From Bdellovibrionales bacterium (GTDB taxonomy: Bacteria; Bdellovibrionota; UBA1018; CAIMNF01), in NCBI GenBank assembly GCA_947502835.1, contig CANNBJ010000003.1:310001-374000 (forward strand): a stretch of DNA of 64,000 bases, given 5' to 3'. A program made the position numbers and the translations under genes. Each line of letters starts with the position of its first letter. Position 1 is the first letter of the stretch. The notes below the pieces were generated by a model. It saw only the letters and a program-made list of their open reading frames with translations. It was not told the origin of the DNA and ran no database searches. This document shows positions 10,532 to 20,071 of the stretch, one piece after another.

Positions 10532-10684
10532 GGCCTGAAACCTACCGCACTTTACCCCGAAAAAAAACGAAGAAGCCCCGGCTAAAGACGTGCCTCAAGA
10601 GCTCTCAATGACAAAGGTTTACATCAGCATTCCGCGATGAACTCTAGTTGGATTCCGACTTTTTGAGCGAGCCGAGGGGCCTGC

Positions 10685-10872
10685 TTGGAGTGTGTGATCA
10701 GTTAAACCCAGTGTTTGCCGAGGTTGTCTTGGGCAGAGAGGGGGTTTAGCCGACTCTCGCGAGACAGGACTGGCGACAGCGAGGCCGCAGGATGCGGCAT
10801 GGAGGCCTAAACCCTCTCTCTATCCAAGACAGCCGTGTCGAGCCCTTGGTGTCCATGATCCACCTCACTCCA
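10685..10872 (+). ncRNA. Candidate structured RNA or imperfect palindromic element with 6S-like architecture (closing stem, 24x24 bubble, long apical stem)
   Basis: Closing pair TTGGAGTGTGTGATCA (10685-10700) / TGATCCACCTCACTCCA (10856-10872). Bubble strands 10701-10724 and 10832-10855 are both 24 nt. Stem 10725-10751 pairs with 10804-10831. Apical hairpins TCTCGCGAGA (10755-10764) and GCCGC..GCGGC (10784-10798). Strand inferred from G.U wobbles only. Confidence 0.4.
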
Positions 10873-12439
10873 TGATCGTCCGCGATTGCTCCCGCATGAA
10901 CTGCATCACATAGTACGGCCCGCAGCCGCCCTTGCCGGATCCGCCGCCCGAGCCCTTCCAGCCACAAAAGGACTGGACTCCGGGCCAGGCGCCTGTGGTG
11001 GCACCCGTGGCACGGTTTGCGTAAAGGACGCCTGCTTCGATCGAATCCATGAACAAATCGATCTCTTCTTTTTTGGCGGTGAAGATCCCGCTCGTGAGAC
11101 CGTATTCCGCCTTGTTCGCATCCGTGATCGCATCGGGCAGTGAACTGAATTTGGTGACCGCAAGGAAGGGAGAGAAAAACTCATCCTTGAAGTGCCGCGA
11201 AGTGGAGGGGAGTTCGGCGATGGTGGGATCGGCAAAGTGCCCCGCCTTGAACTCGGATTTCTCGCGAAGGTCTGTTCCGCCCCAAAGGATCTTTCCGATG
11301 GCGCGAGCTTCACTGATGGCGGTCAGGTGCCTCTCGACTGCGCGCTGATTGATGACCGGTCCCATGTAGATTTCTTGATTGGCTGGATCGCCCACGGATA
11401 CGAGTTTCCTTGCAGCAGCGAGCAGCTTCTCGACAAACTCGGGATAGATTTTTTCATGAACATAGAGTCGCGAAAGCGCGCTGCATTTTTGGCCCGAGAG
11501 TCCAAAGGCGCTCCGAACACAGCCATTCGCGGCTTTTTCGAGATCAGCGCTCTCGCATACGAATGCGGCGTTCTTTCCACCGAGTTCCACAAGCGCTGGT
11601 TTCGCGTACAGTCCTGAGTTCAAGGTGCGGATGATGCTCATTCCGACCATCTTGCTTCCGGTAAACGCAACCCCGTCACACATCGGATGTTTCACCATCC
11701 ATTCCCCAAGGGCAGGCCCGTTTCCAAAGACCACTTGCAACACGCCTTCAGGAAGGCCCGCATCCCGATACGCGAGATAAATTTCATAGGCAGTGCCCGG
11801 GGCATCATCACTTGGTTTCAGGATGACGCTGTTCCCACCCAAAAGTGCAGCCGAAGTCATGCCGGCACCAAGCGCCATCGGAAAATTAAAGGGCGCAATG
11901 ACCGAAAACACTCCGTAGGGGCGAAGCACATCCTTGGTGTTTTCATTGGGCGAGAGTTTGGCAAGCGGCTGGATGTAACCGTTTGCCTGCTCCATTTGAT
12001 CTGCGTAATAGGCAAGGAGATCTGCGGCTTCTTCAGCGTCGCCCAAGCTCTCCATCCTGTTTTTGCCAACTTCCAGAACCATGAGTGCTGCGATTCTCAT
12101 GCGGCGTTCGCGCATGATGTCCGCTGCTTTCTTGGTGATCGCAACCCGTTCCGTCCAGGGAGTCGCGCCCCAGATTTTTTGGGCGCGTTTTGCCGCGGTG
12201 AATGCCTCATTCAGATCCGCCTCACTTGCAACATGATAGTTGGCAATGAGGAGGGATGTGTTGGTGGGAGAGGTTTTTTTGTTCACCTTTCCGCTTTCAA
12301 CTTTCTTTCCATTCACGATCGAGGGGATCGAGTATCCAAGTGATGATTTTAGGTTTGCGAGAGCTGCATCGAATTCCTTATGGAGTTCGGTGAGGTCGGC
12401 ACTGAGGGCGGAGTAGGTGATTCTGAATCCTTTTGACAT
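10865..12439 (-). CDS. Aldehyde dehydrogenase, L-glutamate gamma-semialdehyde (P5C) dehydrogenase-like
   Basis: APFNFPMALGAGMTSAALLGGNSVILKPSD; VELGGKNAAFV; FGLSGQKCSALSRLYV; RATGATTGAWPGVQSFCGWKGSG. Confidence 0.85.
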   Translation of the reverse strand: MSKGFRITYSALSADLTELHKEFDAALANLKSSLGYSIPSIVNGKKVESGKVNKKTSPTNTSLLIANYHVASEADLNEAFTAAKRAQKIWGATPWTERVAITKKAADIMRERRMRIAALMVLEVGKNRMESLGDAEEAADLLAYYADQMEQANGYIQPLAKLSPNENTKDVLRPYGVFSVIAPFNFPMALGAGMTSAALLGGNSVILKPSDDAPGTAYEIYLAYRDAGLPEGVLQVVFGNGPALGEWMVKHPMCDGVAFTGSKMVGMSIIRTLNSGLYAKPALVELGGKNAAFVCESADLEKAANGCVRSAFGLSGQKCSALSRLYVHEKIYPEFVEKLLAAARKLVSVGDPANQEIYMGPVINQRAVERHLTAISEARAIGKILWGGTDLREKSEFKAGHFADPTIAELPSTSRHFKDEFFSPFLAVTKFSSLPDAITDANKAEYGLTSGIFTAKKEEIDLFMDSIEAGVLYANRATGATTGAWPGVQSFCGWKGSGGGSGKGGCGPYYVMQFMREQSRTIME

Positions 12440-12517
12440 GAGCCGGATTTAATCACACCGTCGCCTGGATTTCCAGTCAAACAAGTGTTTTTTGGCTGTA
12501 GAATCCCTAAAGAGCCA

Positions 12518-13894
12518 TCACAGCGAGAAGCTTAGAATTGCCCTTTTCAACAGGTCCACGCACTCATCGGCTTCCTGCATGCTCATTTCAAGAGACGGCC
12601 CCAGAATCACAAGATCCCCATTCACGCCATCGGCCTGGCCGTAATTCGGCCAAATCACGAGGCCTTGATCTTGGGCATGTTGTACGAATTTTTGCGCAAA
12701 TTTCTTGGCGATCGGAAAGGGTGCTTTTGATGCTTTGTTCTCGACGAATTCAATGCCCGCCATGTGGCCAATTCCGGTGATCGAGCCGACAAAGGGGAGA
12801 GCATGAAGATGAGATTTTAACTCCGAGAGCCAGTGATCAGATACAACCTCTGCCTTTTGCAGGACCTGGTGTTCGTCCATGTATTCAATGACGGAAAGCG
12901 CTGTTGCCGCCATGGATGGAGTTTGCATGTAGGTTTGCGCATGAAGGAATCCGCCAGAGCTCCTTTTCATCGTGTCGACGTCGGTCTTTTTTACGAGCAC
13001 CGCTGCGACCGGCATGAGTCCGGCATTCAGTCCCTTGCCCATGACGAGCAGATCGGGTTTGAAGTCAAAATGTTCCGAGGCAAAAAACTTGCCCGTGCGT
13101 CCAGCCCCGCACATCACCTCATCTGCAATGACCAGGATCTCATGCTTTCTGCAAAGCTCCTGCACGCGGTGAAGATACCCCTTCGGTGGCACCCAAGCGC
13201 CGGTGGAAGAGCCACTTACAGGTTCCAGGAGGAAGGCACTGATCGTATCGGCCCCTTCGTGCTCGATCAGGGTTTCGAGTTCTTTTAGGTAAAATTCTGC
13301 GCCTTTTTCATGATATTCGGCGTGCATTTCTTCAATGTCATTGGACTGCACGACGGGGCAGCGGTACCCGTAGGGGGCGCTCACGGTCAAAACTTGCGAC
13401 AAGAGTGGGCCGTAGACTTTTTTATAATGTGGACGGCCTGAGGCTGAGAGCGCGTACAGAGTGTTGCCGTGATAGCCTGGAGTGCGGGTGATGAGTTTGT
13501 GTTTCGATGGGAATCCGCGATCCACCCAGAGTTGGCGCGCAAACTTGATCGCAGCTTCGATTGCCTCTGAGCCCGAGGCAAGAAGTGAAACCCGATCGAG
13601 TCCCAAGCTTGAAGCCTTCTTGGCAAGGTTTGCAGCAAGTGCTTCCATAGGCCTTGAGGTGAACTGCATGCCGTTCACGTAGGCGACTTTTTTCATCTGG
13701 GCTGCAACTCGATCGGCAAGCTCCGGGTGCCCATGTCCAAGGGTTGTCACGAGTGCGCCACCGGAGGCGTCAAAGTATCTTTTACCTGTTTCATCAAAGA
13801 GATGAACTCCCGATCCGTGCGAAATCACAGGATAGGATTTGTTCAGGTTCCGGAGCAAAACATTGCCTTCAGGGTAGTGAATCGGGTGTGACAT
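12518..13894 (-). CDS. Class III PLP aminotransferase
   Basis: LLASGSEAIEAAIKFARQLWVDRG; TPGYHGNTLYALSASG; VIADEVMCGAGRTGKFFASEHF; GKGLNAGLMPVAAV. Confidence 0.9.
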   Translation of the reverse strand: MSHPIHYPEGNVLLRNLNKSYPVISHGSGVHLFDETGKRYFDASGGALVTTLGHGHPELADRVAAQMKKVAYVNGMQFTSRPMEALAANLAKKASSLGLDRVSLLASGSEAIEAAIKFARQLWVDRGFPSKHKLITRTPGYHGNTLYALSASGRPHYKKVYGPLLSQVLTVSAPYGYRCPVVQSNDIEEMHAEYHEKGAEFYLKELETLIEHEGADTISAFLLEPVSGSSTGAWVPPKGYLHRVQELCRKHEILVIADEVMCGAGRTGKFFASEHFDFKPDLLVMGKGLNAGLMPVAAVLVKKTDVDTMKRSSGGFLHAQTYMQTPSMAATALSVIEYMDEHQVLQKAEVVSDHWLSELKSHLHALPFVGSITGIGHMAGIEFVENKASKAPFPIAKKFAQKFVQHAQDQGLVIWPNYGQADGVNGDLVILGPSLEMSMQEADECVDLLKRAILSFSL

Positions 13895-13971
13895 GAGGCA
13901 GGAGTCTAGCCCCGGTTCGCGCTAAAAAAAAGGGTTTTGTCTGATTGAATTCGGTTAAAATCCCAGGGCCT

Positions 13972-14889
13972 CTATGGGACCGCTACTGAGCTGAAAATAA
14001 GATCTGGGTTCGAATAATTGTTATTACTGCCGCAGATTACATTTAAAGCACCGCCGCCAAGATTCTGAATCGGGATGAGTCCTCCGGTAGCTTGAGAGGA
14101 GCACTCCTCCCAAGAGGACGATGTGGAGTTCCAAGCTGCCACGCGGATTGCCTCTGCTTTCGGAATCAAGCCTTGCCCAAGACTCGTAAGGCTTAGGTAT
14201 TGCCGATATTCCAGGCCTTCCCCTTCAAAGTAACGGATTTTAATTGAACGCGAATTCACTCCCGACGGCAACTCAACCTTTACAAATTTTCGTCCAGGGC
14301 AGTCATTTGTAGCGGTAGTGCAGGGTAATGTGGAAATTGTTCCACTGCCCGCAATTCCCCACACGCGAACCGGAATCACAGACTCATTTGAGACCCCATT
14401 CGGAAACTCTCTTGCTCCGAAAAATGAGAAAGTTGAATAAATTAAATTTGGAGAAGTCTCGTCGCCTTCAAATTTCATGCATCGTCCACCGGCCACATCC
14501 GCAGGCCCTGTTGTGATGGAGCCCACAATCCCGACACTCACTGGCACGTTTCTCGGGAGCTGAAGGCGGATTTCGGGGAAGCTCAAGGATGCGATCGCAT
14601 CGGTAAATAGGGTCGCATTTGGTATTGAACTATTTGTCAAAACCGGAACGGGGATTCCGCTCAATTCCCCAGTGGCTTCATTCTTGAACCCCGCTCGAAT
14701 ATCGGACTGGATGCAAGGAAAGCCTAGCGTGGTGGTTGTGGATTGTAGCTCGGGATTGCGGCTTAGGGTCTCAAGCAGGTTCGGAGCAGGTGAGTTGCGC
14801 TCAAGCCCGGTCACGAGCCTTACGGTTACGGTTTCGCCCGGTGCGCAGGCGGAGAGACAAAAAACAAGGGCAAGAAGGGCGGGCTTCAT
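13972..14889 (-). CDS. Hypothetical lipoprotein
   Basis: Signal and lipobox MKPALLALVFCLSAC-APG; no recognised domain. Confidence 0.6.
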   Translation of the reverse strand: MKPALLALVFCLSACAPGETVTVRLVTGLERNSPAPNLLETLSRNPELQSTTTTLGFPCIQSDIRAGFKNEATGELSGIPVPVLTNSSIPNATLFTDAIASLSFPEIRLQLPRNVPVSVGIVGSITTGPADVAGGRCMKFEGDETSPNLIYSTFSFFGAREFPNGVSNESVIPVRVWGIAGSGTISTLPCTTATNDCPGRKFVKVELPSGVNSRSIKIRYFEGEGLEYRQYLSLTSLGQGLIPKAEAIRVAAWNSTSSSWEECSSQATGGLIPIQNLGGGALNVICGSNNNYSNPDLIFSSVAVP

Positions 14890-14950
14890 GAATTCAATTG
14901 AATCAGGAAGCTGTTCTCAACGCATCAGAAATCGCCGAAGTTTGCTCGAC

Positions 14951-16363
14951 TCAGGGGATGCACTCGTACTTTGGAGTAAGGCACCCTCTCCTGAGAACCG
15001 ATCCAACATACGGAGTCTCCGAAACCCGCTTTGAGCAGGAGTCGCTCTGGGTGAAGTGCAGCGACATTTTGACGTTTTTTGCGCGCTCCAGGGCGACCTG
15101 ATCCCTCAGGGCTTCAGGAACGGATGCAGGATCCCGATCAAAGGCTTCAAGAGCCGCGTCCAATGCTTTTCGCTCTTTTTCAGTTGCAGGAGCCTTCAAG
15201 GTCCGGTTCAAGCGATACACGCCGCTCCCCGATCCGGTTTCGACCAGTTCATACGGACAGGGACCGGATGAACCAGAGCCGCCATCGCCCAGAATCACCC
15301 GTGTTCCTGAAAGGTCCTTGTTCAGGAAGTCCGGGTGGTTCACCTTCGGGAGCACCTTGAGAAGCGAGTTCGCGCGCGCCTCGGTCAGTGATTTGAAGTC
15401 CCATGCATCCCAGGGGGCACCGTTTTGAATCTTGTTGGAGGAAGCTGAAACCTCAATGGATTTCAACTTGCCAAGGCATCCGCCGTGCTTTTTTTGCATG
15501 TCATCGATCTCTTTTTCAATTCTTGCTTTGAGTGCGTCCGGGTCTTTCAATGCAGCGCTGTTGTTTCCGAAAAACTCGGTGGCCCTGATGGAGGCCTCGT
15601 ACTCGGTTCTATATCCGATGACTCGACTGTAATTTGGTTTTGGCTCACTCGTGCAAAACCAATTGCCCCGCACTCCAGCCTGCTTATGGACTTCGATGGC
15701 GCTCTCGAGCTGCGGTTGGGACAGCTTTTTTACCTCTACCTCGGTTTCCGCGACCGCAAGGTCCTTGCCCACTTGGATCGGACCGCTCAGCTCCAAAAGT
15801 GCGCGCGCCCCCTTTTGGCAGCCATGCTTCAGGATGTAGTCATTCATCCTTCCGTCTTGATTTTCAATCATGGCAGTTTTGTCTTCCGGAGTCAGAGCGG
15901 CAATGGTCTTGAGATCGGTCTCCGCTGCGGTTTTCGCTGAAGCCCGGTAGGAGTTGACATCGCTCTTTCCGATTTGATCAATCTTGCAATATTCCCGGCG
16001 TCTCACAAATTCCACGTACCCGATCTTGTCTCCCACCTTGTCAAGGCAGCTCGCCTGACCGATCAACGTGCCATCACTTGTGAAGGCATACCCGTTTGGG
16101 TATCCGTTCCTGATTTCGACCAGACTGTTTTCGAGAAAGAATTGATACTCGTTTTTCTTTCGCTGGGTTCTCGCACTGTTCTCCTTGATCGCGCAGCTTC
16201 CACAATCCTTCGGATTGTTGAGTTTGATGCTTGAACCCGGACAAGGCAATATGTCTGCGATTGATTCGAGCGGGTCGGCAAGCTTGCAGCTGTTCTCCGC
16301 ATGGCTGGAGGCTCCGAAGAACAAAAGAATCGAGATCGCAAACCGGGTGGAACTTGATTTCAT
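14951..16363 (-). CDS. Secreted cysteine-containing protein with GSCAIKEN motif and OmpA-like core; paralogue of 5967-7460
   Basis: Signal peptide from internal ATG; CGSCAIKENSARTQ; FKSLTEARANSL; GSSGPCPYE. Confidence 0.7.
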   Translation of the reverse strand: MKSSSTRFAISILLFFGASSHAENSCKLADPLESIADILPCPGSSIKLNNPKDCGSCAIKENSARTQRKKNEYQFFLENSLVEIRNGYPNGYAFTSDGTLIGQASCLDKVGDKIGYVEFVRRREYCKIDQIGKSDVNSYRASAKTAAETDLKTIAALTPEDKTAMIENQDGRMNDYILKHGCQKGARALLELSGPIQVGKDLAVAETEVEVKKLSQPQLESAIEVHKQAGVRGNWFCTSEPKPNYSRVIGYRTEYEASIRATEFFGNNSAALKDPDALKARIEKEIDDMQKKHGGCLGKLKSIEVSASSNKIQNGAPWDAWDFKSLTEARANSLLKVLPKVNHPDFLNKDLSGTRVILGDGGSGSSGPCPYELVETGSGSGVYRLNRTLKAPATEKERKALDAALEAFDRDPASVPEALRDQVALERAKNVKMSLHFTQSDSCSKRVSETPYVGSVLRRGCLTPKYECIP

Positions 16364-16494
16364 AAAAAACCCCCTCCTTTCTGAGTTTACCAAGTGCGTC
16401 ATGAAAACGGAAATAGTTTTAAGGACGGGTCTGATTCAACGAATTTGATTTACCGTACCCGTTCACAAGCATCTGTGCAGCATTTGGAAGGGGA

Positions 16495-17772
16495 TCAGGA
16501 GATCATCCGGATTCTTCTTCCTTGGAAATAAGCAAGAACGCCGAAGGTGATCGACAGGTAAGCGGTGTTGGAGAATCCGTGCATCGCACTTGCTCCAGCT
16601 CCTTCCGTAACAACGGAGCCTGCAAGAAAGGTTGCGGAAGCAGCTCCGATTTGATGAACGCAGGTGTTAAGGCTCATGAAACTTCCCCGGCGCGAGGAGG
16701 GGATGCTTGATGAGATGATGGTGACCGCCGGAACCGATCTGAAATTCGAAAGAACGAAAATCGAGGTGGTGATCAGAAGAGTCATTCCCACGGAGGCCTG
16801 GCCAAGGTGTGTGATGAAAAATACCGGAATTAAAAAAAGCAATCCGGTCTTTGTAAAGGTCCGGCGGGCCCCGAAGCGATCCACGGTCTTTCCCATCAGG
16901 ATTCCGCTCACCACGGTCATGAATCCACCGAGTAAATAAATATGGGGAAGGTTTTGCGAGGGAAATCCAGTGTTGCTCACCAAGTAGGCACTGATGAAGG
17001 GAATCACCACGAATTGGGAGTGCACCATAAGAAGAGTTGTCAGGAGAGCATTCCGGGCATTCGGGTCAAGTGCGTTCTCTGTGATTCCCGAGAAGAAACC
17101 CTTCGGATCGACGCTCAGGTTCCATCTGCCTTTTGGAACGACCTGAATCGCAAGAACCAGGGCGAAGGTTCCCACAACCACAATGGATCCGAAAGTCGCA
17201 TGCCAGCCAATATGGTTGGAAAGATAAAGGCCGGTCGGAACCCCGATGATGCTTGCGAGCGAATAGGAGGTCAGGAGTTTACCCGTGGCAAGGCCGCGCT
17301 CCGCGATGGGAAACAAGTCTCCGATAATTGCATAGCAGATCCCCGATAAAAGCCCTGCAAATGCTCCTGTGATTGCCCGGGCGATCAGGAGCGTCTGAAC
17401 CTCGTGAGCATAGGCGCAGAAGAGGGTTCCGATTAAAAACCCGAGAAAGGACGCAACCAGTGATACCTTGCGATCCAGCCTGTCAAAGATGAGGGACCCG
17501 AGAAGGCCGAAGATTCCCGCTGAAAAAGAATAAATTGAAACGAGAAAGGAGAACTCCTTCGGAGTGATCCCGAAAAGTTCCATGAGCCTCGGACCAAGCG
17601 GCATCATCACCATGTAGTCCATGGTTGTGGAAAACATGATCAAAGTGAGAACCGCAAGCACCCACTTTCGCCGAGAGGGATGGATGGAAAATCGGGGATG
17701 AGCCCTTCGTTCCTCAAAAGGGTAGACCGCATCGATCGGCCGAGCGGATGGTTGTGGTGTGGTCTCGGGCAT
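16495..17772 (-). CDS. Major facilitator superfamily transporter
   Basis: About 12 hydrophobic segments; GSLIFDRLDRKVSLVASF loop motif between TM2 and TM3. Confidence 0.85.
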   Translation of the reverse strand: MPETTPQPSARPIDAVYPFEERRAHPRFSIHPSRRKWVLAVLTLIMFSTTMDYMVMMPLGPRLMELFGITPKEFSFLVSIYSFSAGIFGLLGSLIFDRLDRKVSLVASFLGFLIGTLFCAYAHEVQTLLIARAITGAFAGLLSGICYAIIGDLFPIAERGLATGKLLTSYSLASIIGVPTGLYLSNHIGWHATFGSIVVVGTFALVLAIQVVPKGRWNLSVDPKGFFSGITENALDPNARNALLTTLLMVHSQFVVIPFISAYLVSNTGFPSQNLPHIYLLGGFMTVVSGILMGKTVDRFGARRTFTKTGLLFLIPVFFITHLGQASVGMTLLITTSIFVLSNFRSVPAVTIISSSIPSSRRGSFMSLNTCVHQIGAASATFLAGSVVTEGAGASAMHGFSNTAYLSITFGVLAYFQGRRIRMIS

Positions 17773-17786
17773 GCTACCCACTATAC

Positions 17787-18983
17787 ATGGCAAAAATTCA
17801 CTCTGCATTTCCAAAACCGATATTTATGAGCGCATCCACGCGGACTCCGATCGGAAAGTTCGGAGGCAGCTTAAAGCACATCCCGGCAGGGGAGCTTGCG
17901 GCTCTTGCATTGAAAGAGTGTGTGAGGCGTGCCGAGGGTTCGGATCTCCCTGCCCGAACTCCGGACCTGGTGTACCTGGGGCATGCGCGCCAGGCTGGAG
18001 CAAGGCCAAACCCCGCGCGTCAAGCGACTCTTTTTTCGGGACTTCCGGAATCGGTGGCGGCGATCACCTTCAATCAGGCCTGTGCCTCGGGAATGGCCGC
18101 AGTGATTTCAGGAGCGGAAAAGATCGCTCTCGGTCGTGCGCGTTCCGTCTACGCGGGAGGGGTGGAAAGCATGTCGAATACGCCGTATTTCCTCATGCAG
18201 GGCAGGTGGGGGCTTCGCATGGGAAACTCGGAAATCCTGGATGGGATGACCCAAGATGGCTTCCATTGCCCGATGGCGAACATGTTGATGGGAGCAACGG
18301 TGGACACCTACCTCGCAAAGGAGCTTGGAATCAGCCGAAAGGAACAAGACGAGTATGCCCTGCTCTCCCAAACCCGTGCCGAAAACTCTTGGAAAAACGG
18401 ATTTTTTCAGGCGGAGACCTTTGAGGTTCCCGGGGATGGAAAGAATCCCGGCCTCAAGGAGGATGAGCATCGGAGAGGCTCGACGACCCTTGAGAGCCTT
18501 GCCAAGCTGCCACCTGTGTTTGACAAGACCTCAGGCACTGTCACAGCGGGCAATGCAAGTGGAGTCACTGATGGCGCCGCGTTTTTGCATCTGAGCGACC
18601 AAGCATCCGGTGCCGCCGATACTGAGCTTCTTGATTACGAAATGATCGGTCTTGATCCGAAGCGCATGGGCCTTGGGCCGGTGGAATCCATGCGAAGACT
18701 GCTTTCTCGCCAAGGCTTGCAGGTTTCGGATCTCGAGGCAGTGGAGCTGAATGAGGCCTTCGCCGCCCAAGTTTTGGCATGCAATCGTGAGCTCAAGATT
18801 CCGATGGAAAAGCTCAATATCAGGGGTGGTGCGATTGCGATTGGTCATCCGATAGGTGCGACAGGGACGAGAATTCTTGTCACTTTGAATCATGTATTAA
18901 AGGGGAAATCGGGTGCGCTCGGCATTGCAACGCTTTGCGTTAGCGGAGGTCAAGGAGTGGCGATTTTGGTGCGAAGTTTGTAG
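17787..18983 (+). CDS. Thiolase / acetyl-CoA acetyltransferase
   Basis: RTPIGKFGGSLK; FNQACASGMAAVISG (active Cys); YAGGVESMSNTPY; NIRGGAIAIGHPIGATGTR; C-terminal CVSGGQGVA. Confidence 0.93.
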   Translation: MAKIHSAFPKPIFMSASTRTPIGKFGGSLKHIPAGELAALALKECVRRAEGSDLPARTPDLVYLGHARQAGARPNPARQATLFSGLPESVAAITFNQACASGMAAVISGAEKIALGRARSVYAGGVESMSNTPYFLMQGRWGLRMGNSEILDGMTQDGFHCPMANMLMGATVDTYLAKELGISRKEQDEYALLSQTRAENSWKNGFFQAETFEVPGDGKNPGLKEDEHRRGSTTLESLAKLPPVFDKTSGTVTAGNASGVTDGAAFLHLSDQASGAADTELLDYEMIGLDPKRMGLGPVESMRRLLSRQGLQVSDLEAVELNEAFAAQVLACNRELKIPMEKLNIRGGAIAIGHPIGATGTRILVTLNHVLKGKSGALGIATLCVSGGQGVAILVRSL

Positions 18984-19061
18984 ATTGGTCTTGCATCGCT
19001 TTGAGGTTTTGTGGAAGCATCTTTCCCATAACAACATTCCTATCTAGGAAAGGACATATAC

Positions 19062-19340
19062 ATGAAAAACGTATTCGTACTTGCTTTGATCGCTGGTTTC
19101 GCAATGACTTCTGTTTCTTTCGCAAACGAGCACACTGCTGATGCTGCACACGCAGATGCACACGCTGCTGCTCCTGCTGATGCTGCACACGCAGACCACG
19201 CTGAGAAGAAGACCGAGAAGAAATCTCCAAAGAAAAAAGCCAAGAAAGCTAAAGCTGAAGCTGCTCACACTGAAGCAGCTCCTGCTGCTGAAGCTCCTGC
19301 CGCTGCAGCTCCTACAACTACAACACCAGCTGGTCACTAA
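19062..19340 (+). CDS. Small secreted Ala/His/Lys-rich repeat protein
   Basis: Signal peptide MKNVFVLALIAGFAMTSVSFA; ADAAHADAHAAAP/ADAAHADHAEKK repeats; RBS aggaaagga; followed by a strong terminator. Confidence 0.7.
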   Translation: MKNVFVLALIAGFAMTSVSFANEHTADAAHADAHAAAPADAAHADHAEKKTEKKSPKKKAKKAKAEAAHTEAAPAAEAPAAAAPTTTTPAGH

Positions 19341-19362
19341 GATTCTCGCTCCATGTGAGATC

Positions 19363-19401
19363 AAAAAAGGGCTGCTCCTTCGGGAGTGGCCCTTTTTATT
19401 T
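19363..19401 (+). terminator. Rho-independent terminator
   Basis: AAAAAGGGCTGCTCC-TTCG-GGAGTGGCCCTTTTTATTT: full stem with two G.U pairs, C(UUCG)G tetraloop, U-tract. Confidence 0.9.
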
Positions 19402-19417
19402 GTGATCTGCACCTCTC

Positions 19418-20065
19418 ATGGGTAGTGTCAGGCGCAGGATCGGAGAGTTCATGATTTTGAAAAAAGGCAATCAATCCAAACCCCGGGGGGCGGCACCCGC
19501 TGAATCCCCTTCGATTGAGTTCATCAAGCCCAGGATCCGCGACATCATCGAGTCTTTCGGTGAGGACCCCTCTCGCGAGGGGCTTCTCGATACGCCGAAG
19601 CGTTTTGCCAAATCCATGGGGTTTCTGACCTCCGGATACGGACAGACTGCAAAGGATGTGGTGGGGTCGGCGCTCTTTCAAGCCGAATCAAGCGAGATGA
19701 TCATTGTCCGCGACATTGAGCTCTATTCCATGTGCGAGCACCACATGTTGCCGTTTTTCGGAAAGGCCCACGTGGCCTATATCCCGAACAAAAAAATCAT
19801 CGGCTTGTCCAAGATTCCAAGAATTGTGGATGTGTACTCCAGAAGGCTGCAGGTGCAGGAACGGCTGACCGCCGAGATTGCGGATGCGCTGATGGGAACC
19901 CTGAAGCCCCAAGGGGTGGCGGTGGTCATTGAGGCCGCTCACTTTTGCATGATGATGAGAGGGGTGGAAAAGCAGAATTCGAAGACCATCACCTCAGCCA
20001 TGAGGGGAGTGTTTTACACCGAGAGCGATACCCGGCGGGAGTTCCTCAATCTCCTTCGTGCCTGA
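19418..20065 (+). CDS. folE: GTP cyclohydrolase I (start may be ATG at 19451)
   Basis: [62 protein letters not shown]. Confidence 0.95.
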   Translation: MGSVRRRIGEFMILKKGNQSKPRGAAPAESPSIEFIKPRIRDIIESFGEDPSREGLLDTPKRFAKSMGFLTSGYGQTAKDVVGSALFQAESSEMIIVRDIELYSMCEHHMLPFFGKAHVAYIPNKKIIGLSKIPRIVDVYSRRLQVQERLTAEIADALMGTLKPQGVAVVIEAAHFCMMMRGVEKQNSKTITSAMRGVFYTESDTRREFLNLLRA

Positions 20066-20071
20066 TGACGG

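Noticed and set aside
10685-10872. Element as SRP RNA, tmRNA or RNase P RNA
   Set aside because: No GGAAGCAG-type SRP tip, no tRNA-like tmRNA end, no RNase P conserved cores recognised.
11005-11018. TGGCACGGTTTGC, resembling a sigma-54 promoter
   Set aside because: Spacing is too short (3 nt instead of 5 between TGGCAC and TTGC) and it lies inside the aldehyde dehydrogenase coding region.
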